A stretch of DNA of 38,160 nt from Comamonadaceae bacterium. Lineage in GTDB: Bacteria > Pseudomonadota > Gammaproteobacteria > Burkholderiales > Burkholderiaceae_C. Under the pieces are notes generated by a model that ran no database searches, was not told the origin of the DNA, and saw only the letters and a list, made by a program, of their open reading frames with translations. The DNA lies in NCBI GenBank assembly GCA_947450895.1, contig CANFWT010000021.1, positions 1 through 38,160 of the forward strand, written 5' to 3'. Both the position numbers and the translations under genes were made by a program. Of this stretch, positions 17,488 to 26,874 are shown piece by piece. The first letter of the stretch is position 1. Each line of letters starts with the position of its first letter.

Positions 17488-18663
17488 TCATTTGCCATCC
17501 GCCACAGGCTTCCATTTGCCATCTTGAATTTGCGACAGGCGCGAGAACTCGCTGCCAAGGCGCTTGGTGGCGGTGTAGGTCAGCTTGGGGGTGCCAAAAA
17601 TGTCGCTGGGCACGGTCAGGCTGTTCATGGCTTTGACGAAGCTCTCGGTGGTCAGCTGCGGTCCGGCTTTTTGTGCGGCCTGGATCATGATGTCGATCAT
17701 GGTGTAGCCGTAGGCGGAAAACACGGCGGGGTCTTCGTTGAACTTGGTTTTGTACTTGGTCGCCCAAAAGCGAATGGGCTGTGATGCCTCATCGGTATAG
17801 GGGTTTTGCACCACCATGGTGGCGTAAATGCCGTCCATGGCCTTGCCGCCCAGTTTATGGATCAGGTCGGTATAGGCGGCCACCGTGGCAAAAAATACCG
17901 GGTTAAAACCGTTCTTGCGGGCTTCGGCCACGGTGCCAATGGTCTCGCGGATGATGGTGCCCAGCACCACCAGTTCGCAGCTTGCCGCCTTCATCTTGGC
18001 CACCTGGCTGGAAAAATCGGTCGCACCGCGCTTGAACGAGGTCTTCTCGGTCAGCTCCATGTTCACGCTTTTCAGGCCCGCCTCGCTGCCACGCAGTACT
18101 TCCAGGCCAAATTCGTCGTCTTGGTAAATGATGCAGACTTTTTTGGCGTTTTTGTCGGCCACCATTTTGGGCAAAGTCAGGCGCATCTGGTCGTAGTAAG
18201 AGCTCAGCAGCGCGTATTTCAGCTCGTTGGGCGGCTCGTACATTTCGCGCGCGGCCGTCAGCGGCATGAAGTTGACCACTTTTTTCTCAAACTGGATCGG
18301 CATGGCCGCGTTGTTCTGGGCGGTACCCAAGTGCCCGGCCATGATGAAGATCTTGTCCTGGTTGACCAGTTTTTGCGCCGCCAGCACCGCCTTTTTGGGG
18401 TCGTAGCCCGAGTCTTCTACCAGGAGCTTGATCTGGCGTCCATGCACGCCGCCTTGTTCATTGAGCTCCTCGATTCGCAGTTGCATGCCGTTGCGCGCCT
18501 GTTTGCCATACCCGGCCAGCGGGCCAGAGAGGTCTTGGATAGTGCCCACCACGATTTCTGTCTTGGTGACACCTTGCTGTTCGGCCGCGTGCAGCGCACT
18601 GGCAGACGCCAGACCCAGCGCAAAGGCAAGACCGACGGACTGTTTTAAAAAAGAGGGGTGCAT
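17488..18663 (-). CDS. livK: LivK-like periplasmic binding protein (first of tandem pair)
   Basis: This 391-residue protein has a signal peptide (SVGLAFALGLASASALHAAEQ region), then EIVVGTIQDLSGPLAGYGKQARNG, typical of the type I branched-chain/amide binding fold. It is the close paralogue of the next gene, 45 bases downstream. Most differences lie at the two ends and in scattered surface positions, consistent with duplication followed by some change in ligand preference. It follows the acyl-CoA ligase gene by 58 bases. No clear ribosome binding site is seen before ATG 18663. Confidence 0.93.
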   Translation of the reverse strand: MHPSFLKQSVGLAFALGLASASALHAAEQQGVTKTEIVVGTIQDLSGPLAGYGKQARNGMQLRIEELNEQGGVHGRQIKLLVEDSGYDPKKAVLAAQKLVNQDKIFIMAGHLGTAQNNAAMPIQFEKKVVNFMPLTAAREMYEPPNELKYALLSSYYDQMRLTLPKMVADKNAKKVCIIYQDDEFGLEVLRGSEAGLKSVNMELTEKTSFKRGATDFSSQVAKMKAASCELVVLGTIIRETIGTVAEARKNGFNPVFFATVAAYTDLIHKLGGKAMDGIYATMVVQNPYTDEASQPIRFWATKYKTKFNEDPAVFSAYGYTMIDIMIQAAQKAGPQLTTESFVKAMNSLTVPSDIFGTPKLTYTATKRLGSEFSRLSQIQDGKWKPVADGK

Positions 18664-18721
18664 ACGTGCTTTCTAGGAAAAATAGGAATGAGCGAGTGCA
18701 GTAAAAGACCGGTGAACAGAT

Positions 18722-20581
18722 TCAGGCGCCGTACATCGCTTCAATTTGCGGCAGGTATTTCTTTTCCACCAGCTTGCGTTTGAGCTTCATGGTGGGCGTG
18801 AGCTCTTCGTCCTCGGCGCTGAGCTGGGTATCGAGCAAAAAGAACTTTTTGATTTGCTCGACCCGGGCAAACTTCTTGTTCACGCGCTCGATTTCGGTCT
18901 GGATCAGCGCCTGGACTTCGGGCGCGCGGGTCAGGCTGGCGTAGTTGCTGAACGGCACGTCCTGGTCTTGGGCGAATTTTTCCACGTTCTCCTGGTCGAT
19001 CATGATGATCACGGTCAAGTACGGGCGCTTATCGCCAATGACCACCGCATCGGTGATGTAGGGTGAGAATTTGAGGTCGTTTTCCAGCTCGCTGGGCGTG
19101 ATGTTTTTGCCCCCCGCGGTGATGATGATGTCCTTCATCCGGTCGGTGATGCGCAAATAGCCATCCGCGTCCTGTACGCCCACGTCCCCCGTGTGCAGCC
19201 AGCCGTCCGGGTCAATGGTCTCGGCGGTTTTTTCAGGCAAATTCAAGTAGCCGGCGAACACGTTTTTCCCGCGTACCAAAATTTCACCTGTCGCCGGGTC
19301 CAGCCGTACTTCGTTGAAACCCGCTGCCGGGCCGATGGAGCCCGGGCGCATGCCGGTGGCGGGCACGCCGGTCGACGCCCCGCAAGTTTCGGTCATCCCC
19401 CAGACTTCGAGCATGGGCACGCCCAGCGCGAGGTACCAGCGCACCAGTTCGGGGGAAATAGGCGCCGCGCCGGTCACAAGACAGCGCGCCCGGTGGATGC
19501 CAATGAGCTTGCGCACATTGTTGAGCGCCAGCCACTGTGCCACGCGAAACTGCATGCGCAAGCCCGCGCCCACCGGCTTGCCCCCCAGCACCAAGTCCGC
19601 AATTTTGGTGCCCACGCCGATGCCCCAGGCGTACACCGCTTGCTGGATAGCGCCCGCCTCCTTGAGGGAAATCATCACCCCGGAATAAAACTTTTCCCAC
19701 ACCCGAGGTACGGCAGTGAACACCGTAGGTGCGATCTCGCGCACGTTCTCAGGAATGGTTTCTGGGTTTTCTACAAAGTTCAGCTTGGCGCCGGTGTACA
19801 GCGCAAAGTACTCGCCGCCCATACGTTCGGCAATGTGGCACAGGGGCAAAAAGCACATGCGCTCGTCGGTCTCGTCCTGCGCCACTAGGGTGTTGTAGCC
19901 GCGCACGGTGTAGACCAGTCCCTGGTGCAAGTGCATTGCGCCTTTGGGCTTGCCGGTGGTGCCCGAGGTGTAAACCAAAATGGCCAGGTCGTGGGGTTGG
20001 CATTGCAGCAGGCGTGTTTGTAAAGCATCCGAATGTGCTGCCAGATAGGCTTTGCCCAATTCGCGCAGGACGTCGAGGCTGATGACGGCTGGGTCGTCTA
20101 GCTTGCGCAAGCCTTCCATGTCAAACACCACAATTTTGCGCAGCAGCGGCAAGGCAGCGCGCACTTCAAGCGCCTTGTCGAGCTGCTCGTCGTCTTCCAC
20201 AAACAGCACCGTAGTGCGCGAGTCCTCGCAGAGGTACTGCACCTGGCTGCTCGCATCCGTGGGGTAGATGCCGTTGGACACGCCGCAGGCCGACAATACC
20301 GCCAGATCGGCCCATACCCACTCCACCACGGTGTTGGCCAGGATGGAGGCGCATTCGCCCTTGGCAAAGCCCAGGCTCAGCAGGCCAGCGGCGATTTCCC
20401 GCACGGCTTGCCCGGTCTGGTCCCAGGTCCAGCTGCGCCACAGGCCCAGGTGCTTTTGGCGCATCCAAACCTTGGGGCCGCGCTGGGCCACTGCGTTCCA
20501 AAACAGCGCGGGAATGGTGTCGCCTGAGAGCACCACCTCATGCTGCGCCCTGATATGGCTCAAGTCCCAGAGTTGCGTCAT
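18722..20581 (-). CDS. AMP-dependent long-chain acyl-CoA synthetase/ligase
   Basis: This 619-residue protein of the ANL adenylating superfamily activates a carboxylic acid to its acyl-AMP and then acyl-CoA. The ATP-binding motif YTSGTTGKPKGAMHLH is present, as are EVWGMTETCGAS (A5 region), GWLHTGDVGVQDADGYLRI and DRMKDIIITAGGKNITPSE with the hinge. Overall it resembles long-chain fatty acid CoA ligases of the FadD15/AMP-forming type. It sits inside the liv cluster, between livF and the two binding-protein genes, suggesting it activates the imported compound or one related to it. The specific acid is not predictable from sequence alone. Confidence 0.92.
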   Translation of the reverse strand: MTQLWDLSHIRAQHEVVLSGDTIPALFWNAVAQRGPKVWMRQKHLGLWRSWTWDQTGQAVREIAAGLLSLGFAKGECASILANTVVEWVWADLAVLSACGVSNGIYPTDASSQVQYLCEDSRTTVLFVEDDEQLDKALEVRAALPLLRKIVVFDMEGLRKLDDPAVISLDVLRELGKAYLAAHSDALQTRLLQCQPHDLAILVYTSGTTGKPKGAMHLHQGLVYTVRGYNTLVAQDETDERMCFLPLCHIAERMGGEYFALYTGAKLNFVENPETIPENVREIAPTVFTAVPRVWEKFYSGVMISLKEAGAIQQAVYAWGIGVGTKIADLVLGGKPVGAGLRMQFRVAQWLALNNVRKLIGIHRARCLVTGAAPISPELVRWYLALGVPMLEVWGMTETCGASTGVPATGMRPGSIGPAAGFNEVRLDPATGEILVRGKNVFAGYLNLPEKTAETIDPDGWLHTGDVGVQDADGYLRITDRMKDIIITAGGKNITPSELENDLKFSPYITDAVVIGDKRPYLTVIIMIDQENVEKFAQDQDVPFSNYASLTRAPEVQALIQTEIERVNKKFARVEQIKKFFLLDTQLSAEDEELTPTMKLKRKLVEKKYLPQIEAMYGA

Positions 20582-20663
20582 AGTGCGCCTTGCTTGCGAA
20601 TGACCGCGTAGCGGCGGGCCTTGGGGGAAGTGCAGGGGTGCAGGGGCATTGGCGTACGCACAG

Positions 20664-21461
20664 TCATCTCCAGGTCTTTTTCTTTTTCCAGCGACGCTCG
20701 GTGCGTATGCCGGCTTCTTTGAGGCCGAGGTAAAACTCTTTGATGTCGTCCTTTTCGCGCAAGTGGGCGCAGGTGTCTTCCATCACGATGCGGCCGTTTT
20801 CCAGCACGTAGCCGTAGTCCGAGGCGTTGAGCGCCATATTGGCGTTTTGCTCCACCAACAAAATCGTGGTGCCGCGCTCGCGGTTGATGCGCACCACAAT
20901 CTCGAAAATCTCCTTGGTCAGCTTGGGGCTCAGGCCCAGGCTGGGCTCGTCGAGCAGCATCAGGTCGGGGTTGGCCATGAGCGCCCGCGAGATCGCCAAC
21001 ATTTGCTGCTGGCCGCCTGACAGCAAGCCGGCGTCTTGGGTGCTGCGCTCTTGGAGGATGGGAAAGTAGCCAAACACGGTTTCGATGTCACGCGCTACGC
21101 CGTCGCGGTCGCTGCGGGTGTAGGCGCCCATCAGCAGGTTGTCGCGCACGCTGAGCAGCGGAAACACCTCACGGCCTTCGGGCACGTGGCTCAGACCTTG
21201 TTGCACGATGAAGGACGGGTCTTTGGCGGTGATGTCCTGGCCCTTGAAGGCGATAGAGCCCTTGCGCGGATCAATAATGCCGGAGATGGTCTTCAAAATC
21301 GTGGTCTTGCCCGCCCCGTTAGAGCCCAGTACTGCGGCAATTTCGCCCCGGCGCACCTGCAGGCTCACGCCGCGTATGGCTTTGATCGGGCCATAGGCAC
21401 TTTCTACATTCAGAAGCTTGAGCACCGGCAGGTCGCTGATAGCGGGTGGCAGGCTGCTCAT
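20664..21461 (-). CDS. livF: LivF-type ABC transporter ATP-binding protein
   Basis: This 265-residue ATPase has Walker A GSNGAGKT (46-53), signature LLSGGQQQMLAISRAL and Walker B LMLLDEPSLGLSPKL, typical of LivF. The start is ATG at 21461, which overlaps the livG stop by four bases. The open frame runs further upstream, but that part is the out-of-frame shadow of livG. The C terminus ends in a basic tail (RRWKKKKTWR). With LivG it powers import through the LivHM channel at the inner membrane. Confidence 0.94.
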   Translation of the reverse strand: MSSLPPAISDLPVLKLLNVESAYGPIKAIRGVSLQVRRGEIAAVLGSNGAGKTTILKTISGIIDPRKGSIAFKGQDITAKDPSFIVQQGLSHVPEGREVFPLLSVRDNLLMGAYTRSDRDGVARDIETVFGYFPILQERSTQDAGLLSGGQQQMLAISRALMANPDLMLLDEPSLGLSPKLTKEIFEIVVRINRERGTTILLVEQNANMALNASDYGYVLENGRIVMEDTCAHLREKDDIKEFYLGLKEAGIRTERRWKKKKTWR

Positions 21462-22303
21462 GCGGCACCTCCGGTAATCGCGCCTATGCTGGCGCTGCTG
21501 GAGCGACGCAGCGACGACACATCGTCCACCGTACCCAAATAGGCTTCGATCACGCCCGGGTCGCTTTGTACCTCGCGCGGCGTGCCCATGGCCAGCACTT
21601 CGCCCTGGTTCATGGCCAGCACCCGGTCCGATACCTTGGACACCAGGCCCATGTCGTGTTCGACCATCAGCACGCTGATGCCTAACTCCTGTTGAATGTC
21701 CTGAATCCAAAACGCCATGTCGTCGGTTTCTTCCACGTTCAGGCCCGAGGACGGCTCATCGAGCAGCAGCAGCCGGGGCTCGGTGCACAGGGCGCGCGCC
21801 ATTTCCACCACCTTGCGCACGCCATAGGGCAAACCAGCAACAAACGTGTCGCGGTAATGCTGCAGGTTGAGGAAGTCGATCACCTCCTCGGCCTTTTCAC
21901 GCGAGCGCAATTCGGCCTCGCGCACCGCCGGGGTGAAGAACAGGTCTTGCCAAAAGCCGGTCTGGTGGTGCGTGTGGCGGCCAATCAACAGGTTGTGCAA
22001 CACCGAGGCGTGCTCAAAAAGCTCAATGTTCTGGAAGGTACGCGCAATGCCCAGGGCCGCAACGTCTTGCGGCGCCTGCGCGGTGAGCTTGACCATGCCT
22101 TGGGGGCCAAGATAGTCAATCTCGCCGGTAGTGGGGGTGTATATGCGGCTGATCAGGTTGAACACCGTGGTCTTGCCCGCGCCATTGGGCCCAATCAGGG
22201 TGAACACTTCACCCGGTTTAACGTCAAAACTCACGTTGTTGACGGCCAGCACGCCGCCAAAGCGCACGCTCAAGCCCTTGGCAGATAGAAGAGGGGCACT
22301 CAT
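21458..22303 (-). CDS. livG: LivG-type ABC transporter ATP-binding protein
   Basis: This 281-residue ATPase has Walker A GPNGAGKT (38-45), a signature region reading LPYGVRKVVEMARAL, and Walker B LLLLDEPSSGLN. The LPYG form in place of LSGG is common in LivG proteins. The C-terminal VMAMGTPREV-like region (LAMGTPREVQSDPGVIEAYLG) is also typical. A roughly 25-residue extension rich in Ser and Ala follows it. It overlaps livF by four bases downstream and livM by four bases upstream, showing a tight operon. Confidence 0.94.
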   Translation of the reverse strand: MSAPLLSAKGLSVRFGGVLAVNNVSFDVKPGEVFTLIGPNGAGKTTVFNLISRIYTPTTGEIDYLGPQGMVKLTAQAPQDVAALGIARTFQNIELFEHASVLHNLLIGRHTHHQTGFWQDLFFTPAVREAELRSREKAEEVIDFLNLQHYRDTFVAGLPYGVRKVVEMARALCTEPRLLLLDEPSSGLNVEETDDMAFWIQDIQQELGISVLMVEHDMGLVSKVSDRVLAMNQGEVLAMGTPREVQSDPGVIEAYLGTVDDVSSLRRSSSASIGAITGGAA

Positions 22304-23376
22304 TTCAGGCGGTCCGATTTCTGGAAAGATTTCTGCCGCTTGAACATGCCTTTGCGGTAGAACGGAAACATTTCAATGTAGGTACGAATCTTCAGCCACC
22401 GTCCGTACAAGCCCATGGGCTCAAAGAGCACAAACGCGATCAGTACCGCGCCGTAAACGACGCCTTGCAGGCCCGGCGCCTGGCCCACAACCGCGGGCAG
22501 GTAGTCTTTCACCATGGAAATCAGCTGTGGCATGGTGATGAGAAAAATGGCCCCCAAGAACGCCCCGTGCACCGAACCCAGACCACCAATCACGATCATC
22601 AACAACAGGTCAATCGATTGCAGGATGTTGAACTGGTCGGGCGAGATAAATTGCAGTTTGTGCACATACAAGGCGCCCGCTACCCCGGCCAGCGCGGCAG
22701 AAATGGCAAACGACAGGGTTTTATAGCGGGCCAAGTGGATGCCCATGCTTTGGGCGGAAATCTCCGAGTCGCGAATCGCGACAAACGCGCGTCCGGTGGG
22801 TGCGCGCAGCAGATTCAAAATACCCAGGGTAGCCAACACCGTGATCACCAGGCATAAAAAGTAAAACTGGATTTCGGTCTCCAGTACCCAACCAAACAGA
22901 TTGGGTTTTTTGATATGGATGCCCGCATTGCCTCCTGTGACTGACTCCCAGCGCGCCAGCACTTCTTCTACGATAAAGCCGAAGGACAAGGTTGCCATGC
23001 CCAGGTAAATGCCTTTGACGCGCAGCGCTGGCAAGCCCACCACCACGCCCACCGCCGCCGACAGGGCGCCTGCCCCGGCCAAGGCGATGGGAAAGGGCAC
23101 CCCCAGGTTGCTGAGCACCGCGTGGGTATAGGCACCGACGCCCAAAAAAGCGGCGTGGCCCAGCGAAAACAAACCGGTAAAGCCCGCCAGCAGCATGATG
23201 CCCAGCGCCGCAATGCTGTAAATCAGCACAAACGTGAGCTGCGCCAGCCAGTACTCGGTAAACAGCCAGGGCGCTGCAACCAGCAAGAGCACCAACATGC
23301 TGTACCAAAACAGGTGCCCCCCGTGCTTGGCCAGACCGATGTCCTGCGCGTAATGGGTTTTGAAAATGAAACGCAT
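22300..23376 (-). CDS. livM: LivM-type ABC transporter permease
   Basis: This permease has 358 residues from ATG at 23376, with eight to ten hydrophobic segments and the family stretches GFTGLFSLGHAAFLGVGAY and IGGLGSVHGAFLGAIFL. An in-frame ATG at 23406 lies inside livH and gives an unlikely ten-residue extension; the chosen start lies one base after the livH stop. It forms the inner-membrane channel with LivH. Its basic C-terminal tail (RKGMFKRQKSFQKSDRLK) ends at the livG overlap. Confidence 0.94.
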   Translation of the reverse strand: MRFIFKTHYAQDIGLAKHGGHLFWYSMLVLLLVAAPWLFTEYWLAQLTFVLIYSIAALGIMLLAGFTGLFSLGHAAFLGVGAYTHAVLSNLGVPFPIALAGAGALSAAVGVVVGLPALRVKGIYLGMATLSFGFIVEEVLARWESVTGGNAGIHIKKPNLFGWVLETEIQFYFLCLVITVLATLGILNLLRAPTGRAFVAIRDSEISAQSMGIHLARYKTLSFAISAALAGVAGALYVHKLQFISPDQFNILQSIDLLLMIVIGGLGSVHGAFLGAIFLITMPQLISMVKDYLPAVVGQAPGLQGVVYGAVLIAFVLFEPMGLYGRWLKIRTYIEMFPFYRKGMFKRQKSFQKSDRLK

Positions 23377-23377
23377 G

Positions 23378-24253
23378 TCAGACCTTCTTGCGCAGTTTTT
23401 CGCCAAACAGGCCGTTGGGCTTGACCATCAACATCACCAGCACCACGATGTAGGCGGCAGTGTCCTTGAAGCCGTCGGGCAAATAAAAGCCCGAAAACGA
23501 TTCCACCAGTCCGATGACCACGCCCCCGACAATCGCCCCGGGCAGGCTGCCAAAGCCCCCCACCACCGCCGCCGGAAAGGCTTTGAGGCCAATAAAGCCC
23601 ATATTGGCGTGCACGAAGGTAATGGGGGCCAGCAGCAAACCCGCCAGGCAGGCCACGGCGGCCGCCAGCGCCCAGGCAATGCCATTGAGCCGCTTGACCG
23701 GAATGCCCATGTAGTAAGCAGCGAGCTGGTTTTGCGATGCCGCCTGCATGGCAATGCCCAGCTTGCTGTAGCGAAACAGCGCAAACAAAAGCACACACAG
23801 CACACCGGTGGCGGCGATGACCACCATGTGTTCGACATTGAGCACTAAACCGGCTACGCGCCAGATTTCGTCTTTATACGGCACCGGCAGCGCCAAGGTG
23901 TCGGTGCCCATGCCGGGAATCATGGTGATCAGGCCGCGCGCCACATAGCCAATGCCGATGGTGAGCATGACGATGGAAAACGCGGGCTGACCGAGGATGG
24001 GGCGGATCACGGCGAACTCGATCAACGCGCCTAAAAGTGCAGTGGCCGCCACGGCGCCCAGTACTGCGAGCCAATACGGTAGCCCCAGCAAGGTCATGCC
24101 TACCAAGCCGGCAAAAGCGCCGAGCATCATCAGCTCGCCCTGGGCGAAGCTGACGGTTTCGGTGGCTTTGTAAATAAGCACGAAGCCCAGGGCGATTAGC
24201 CCGTAGATGCACCCCTGTGCCACGCCGCTGATAAGCAATTGAAAAAACTGCAC
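23378..24253 (-). CDS. livH: LivH-type ABC transporter permease
   Basis: This 291-residue inner-membrane permease has the LivH features GCIYGLIALGFVLIYKATETV and FAQGELMMLGAF near the N terminus, and AAVVGGFGSLPGAIVGGVVIG late in the protein, the EAA-like loop that contacts the ATPases. The start codon is GTG at 24253, supported by GAGGAG just upstream. It is the first gene of the liv cluster. The 121 bases before it hold TATAAA at 24277-24272 as a possible -10, but no convincing -35. Confidence 0.94.
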   Translation of the reverse strand: MQFFQLLISGVAQGCIYGLIALGFVLIYKATETVSFAQGELMMLGAFAGLVGMTLLGLPYWLAVLGAVAATALLGALIEFAVIRPILGQPAFSIVMLTIGIGYVARGLITMIPGMGTDTLALPVPYKDEIWRVAGLVLNVEHMVVIAATGVLCVLLFALFRYSKLGIAMQAASQNQLAAYYMGIPVKRLNGIAWALAAAVACLAGLLLAPITFVHANMGFIGLKAFPAAVVGGFGSLPGAIVGGVVIGLVESFSGFYLPDGFKDTAAYIVVLVMLMVKPNGLFGEKLRKKV

Positions 24254-24374
24254 CGCATCTCCTCTGTTTGTGCAAAGTGTTTATAGCGGTGGCCGTGAAA
24301 ATCCTTGATAGGGTTGATACCGAGGGAGCGACATTTATTCGGATTGACCCGGTCTGTCGCAGGGGGCGTGCCCC

Positions 24375-24797
24375 TCAGGGTCTAGGGATTTCCCTCGGAC
24401 GTCCTTGGTCATCGATTGCCACATAGGTGACTAATGCCTCGGTGACTTTGATGTAGGAGCCCTGGCTGCGAAAGCGTTCTGCAAACACTTCTACCTTGAC
24501 CGTAATGGAGGTACGGCCAATGCGCACCACCTTGGAGAAAAACGACAAGATGTCCCCCACGCGCACCGGCTGCTTGAAGATGAATTCGTTGACCGCCACC
24601 GTCGCCATGCGGCCCTGGGTGTAGCGCGCGGGCAGTACCGAACCGGCCAGATCCACCTGCGCCATGACCCAGCCACCGAAAATATCGCCATTGGCATTGC
24701 AGTCGCCTGGCATGGGGATGACCTTGAGCACCAGGTCCTGGTCGGTGGGGAGTGAAACCGTGGCACACGTTGGGTCAGGGCTGGCAGGGGTGGACAT
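24375..24797 (-). CDS. YciA-like hotdog acyl-CoA thioesterase
   Basis: This 140-residue single hotdog-domain protein hydrolyses acyl-CoA to free acid and CoA in the cytoplasm. The family stretches are PMPGDCNANGDIFGGWVMAQ, holding the catalytic Asn/Asp region, and FIFKQPVRVGDILSFF. The start is ATG at 24797; the open frame extends far upstream, but that part is antisense to the ABC exporter gene. It is divergent from that exporter by 39 bases. The stop overlaps a small hairpin (AGGGG/CCCCT at 24361-24375) with no T run. Being next to the acyl-CoA ligase-containing liv cluster may be coincidental. Confidence 0.88.
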   Translation of the reverse strand: MSTPASPDPTCATVSLPTDQDLVLKVIPMPGDCNANGDIFGGWVMAQVDLAGSVLPARYTQGRMATVAVNEFIFKQPVRVGDILSFFSKVVRIGRTSITVKVEVFAERFRSQGSYIKVTEALVTYVAIDDQGRPREIPRP

Positions 24798-24836
24798 AGG
24801 CACAATCAGAGTTTGATGTTTTGAATTGTCTCCCCA

Positions 24837-26687
24837 ATGCGCTCTTTTGGTCCATCCCCCGACTCCCCCCGCACGCTGCCAGCAGCTTTGGCCGTGCCGC
24901 CACAGGGGTCCAGCGGGCTCAAGGCCAGTGACTGGGCCACGCTGCGCCGCCTGTTTCCCTATTTGTGGGCCTACAAGTGGCGGGTGATGCTGGCGCTGTC
25001 TTTCATGGTGGGCGCCAAGGTAGCCAATGTGGGCGTGCCCTTGCTGCTCAAAACCCTGGTCGACACCATGACGCCCAAACCAGGCGACTTGTCCGCCGTA
25101 TTGGTGGTGCCAGTGGCCTTGCTGGTGGCCTATGCGGCGCTGCGCCTGAGCACCTCGCTGTTTGCCGAGCTGCGCGACCTGGTGTTTGCCAAAGCCACCG
25201 AGGGCGCGGCGCGCAGCATCTCGCTGGGCGTGTTTCGCCACTTGCACGCCATGAGCCTGCGCTTTCACCTGGACCGCCAGACCGGCGGCATGACGCGCGA
25301 CATTGAGCGCGGCACGCGCGCGGTGCACTCGCTGGTGTCGTATTCGCTCTACAGCATCGTGCCCACGCTGATCGAGGTGGGGCTGGTGCTCACGCTCTTG
25401 GCGGTCAAGTTTGACGTTTGGTTTGCGGGTATTACCGTGCTTGCGCTGGTGCTCTACATCAGCTTCACCATCAGCATGACCGAGTGGCGCACCCAGTTTC
25501 GCAAGCGCATGAATGAGCTCGATTCCAAGGCCCACACCCGCGCCATCGATTCGCTGCTCAATTTTGAAACCGTCAAATACTTCAACAATGAAGAATTCGA
25601 AGCCCGCCGCTACGACGACAACCTGGAGCGCTACCGCCAGGCGGCTTTAAAGAGCCAGCGCACCCTGAGCATTCTGAATGCGGGCCAGCAGCTCATCATC
25701 GCCAGCGGCCTGGTGGCCATGCTCTGGCGCGCCACCCAGGGTGTGGCCGAGGGCCGCATGACGCTGGGCGACCTGGTGATGGTCAACGCCTTCATGATCC
25801 AGATCTACATCCCGCTGAACTTTCTGGGCGCAATCTACCGCGAGCTCAAGCAAAACCTGGTGGACCTGGAAAAGATGTTTACCCTGCTGGAGCGCGAGCA
25901 AGAGATCGCCGACGCGCCCGATGCCCATGCGCTGGTGCTAGCGCAGGGTGCCGCCAGTGCCAGCGTGCGCTTTGACCATGTCAGCTTTGCCTACGACCCG
26001 GCGCGCCCTATTCTGCACGACATCAGCTTTGATATCCCCGCAGGCAAGACCGTCGCGGTGGTGGGGCCATCGGGTTCGGGCAAATCGACGCTGGCGCGGC
26101 TTATGTACCGTTTCTATGAAGTCCAGCAAGGCGGCATTTCGGTCGCAGGCCAGGACCTTCGCACACTCACCCAGGCCAGCCTGCGCGCCGCCATCGGCAT
26201 CGTGCCGCAAGACACGGTGCTGTTCAACGACACGGTGCAGTACAACATTGCGTATGGCCGCCCTGGCAGCAGCCTGGCCGAGGTGCAGGCTGCTGCGCGC
26301 GCTGCCCACATTGACGCCTTTATTGCCAGCACGCCCGCAGGCTACGACACCATGGTGGGGGAGCGCGGGCTCAAGCTCTCGGGTGGCGAAAAGCAGCGCG
26401 TGGCGATTGCCCGCACCTTGCTCAAAAACCCGCCCATCCTGATTTTTGACGAAGCCACCAGCGCGCTGGACTCGGCCAACGAACGTGCCATCCAGGCCGA
26501 GCTGGCGCGGGTGGCGCAGAACAAAACCACGCTGGTGATCGCCCACCGGCTCTCCACCGTGGTGGACGCGCACATGATTTTGGTCATGGACGCCGGGCGC
26601 ATCATCGAGCGCGGCACCCACGCCGAACTGCTGCAAGCCCAGGGCCGTTACGCGCAAATGTGGGCCTTGCAGCAAAGCGGCGAATGA
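24837..26687 (+). CDS. Atm1/HMT-type ABC exporter (membrane + ATPase fusion)
   Basis: This 616-residue half-transporter has a membrane domain at about 45-335 containing FHLDRQTGGMTRDIERGTRA and NFETVKYFNNEEFE, which are diagnostic of the Atm1/HMT1/ABCB7 group that exports glutathione-linked or Fe-S-related compounds. The ATPase domain has Walker A GPSGSGKST near residue 410, signature LSGGEKQR near 514 and Walker B ILIFDEATSALD near 535. It should act as a homodimer in the inner membrane. Substrate (heavy-metal or glutathione conjugate) is inferred from the family only. Confidence 0.92.
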   Translation: MRSFGPSPDSPRTLPAALAVPPQGSSGLKASDWATLRRLFPYLWAYKWRVMLALSFMVGAKVANVGVPLLLKTLVDTMTPKPGDLSAVLVVPVALLVAYAALRLSTSLFAELRDLVFAKATEGAARSISLGVFRHLHAMSLRFHLDRQTGGMTRDIERGTRAVHSLVSYSLYSIVPTLIEVGLVLTLLAVKFDVWFAGITVLALVLYISFTISMTEWRTQFRKRMNELDSKAHTRAIDSLLNFETVKYFNNEEFEARRYDDNLERYRQAALKSQRTLSILNAGQQLIIASGLVAMLWRATQGVAEGRMTLGDLVMVNAFMIQIYIPLNFLGAIYRELKQNLVDLEKMFTLLEREQEIADAPDAHALVLAQGAASASVRFDHVSFAYDPARPILHDISFDIPAGKTVAVVGPSGSGKSTLARLMYRFYEVQQGGISVAGQDLRTLTQASLRAAIGIVPQDTVLFNDTVQYNIAYGRPGSSLAEVQAAARAAHIDAFIASTPAGYDTMVGERGLKLSGGEKQRVAIARTLLKNPPILIFDEATSALDSANERAIQAELARVAQNKTTLVIAHRLSTVVDAHMILVMDAGRIIERGTHAELLQAQGRYAQMWALQQSGE

Positions 26688-26769
26688 GCGCCTGGCCTGC
26701 GCCCCGTGCGATGCAGGCCAATAAATGTCCATTTAACGGGCGAATACCTTGCGCACCCCCGAGCGCGCA

Positions 26770-26798
26770 TTGACCGTTTATCCGCGCTGCTTTAGGGT
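26770..26798 (+). promoter_or_regulatory. Possible sigma-70-type promoter for ftsH
   Basis: TTGACC (26770-26775) is followed after 17 bases by TAGGGT (26793-26798), about 75 bases before the ftsH ATG, in the 187-base gap after the ABC exporter. The -10 match is poor. No heat-shock-type (sigma-32) sequence was recognised. Confidence 0.3.
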
Positions 26799-26874
26799 CT
26801 GAAGGGCGGGTGAATCACCATGGTTGGACTGGAGCCCCGTTGGGCGTTGTCAGATCAAACTTGGTGCGGGGTGT

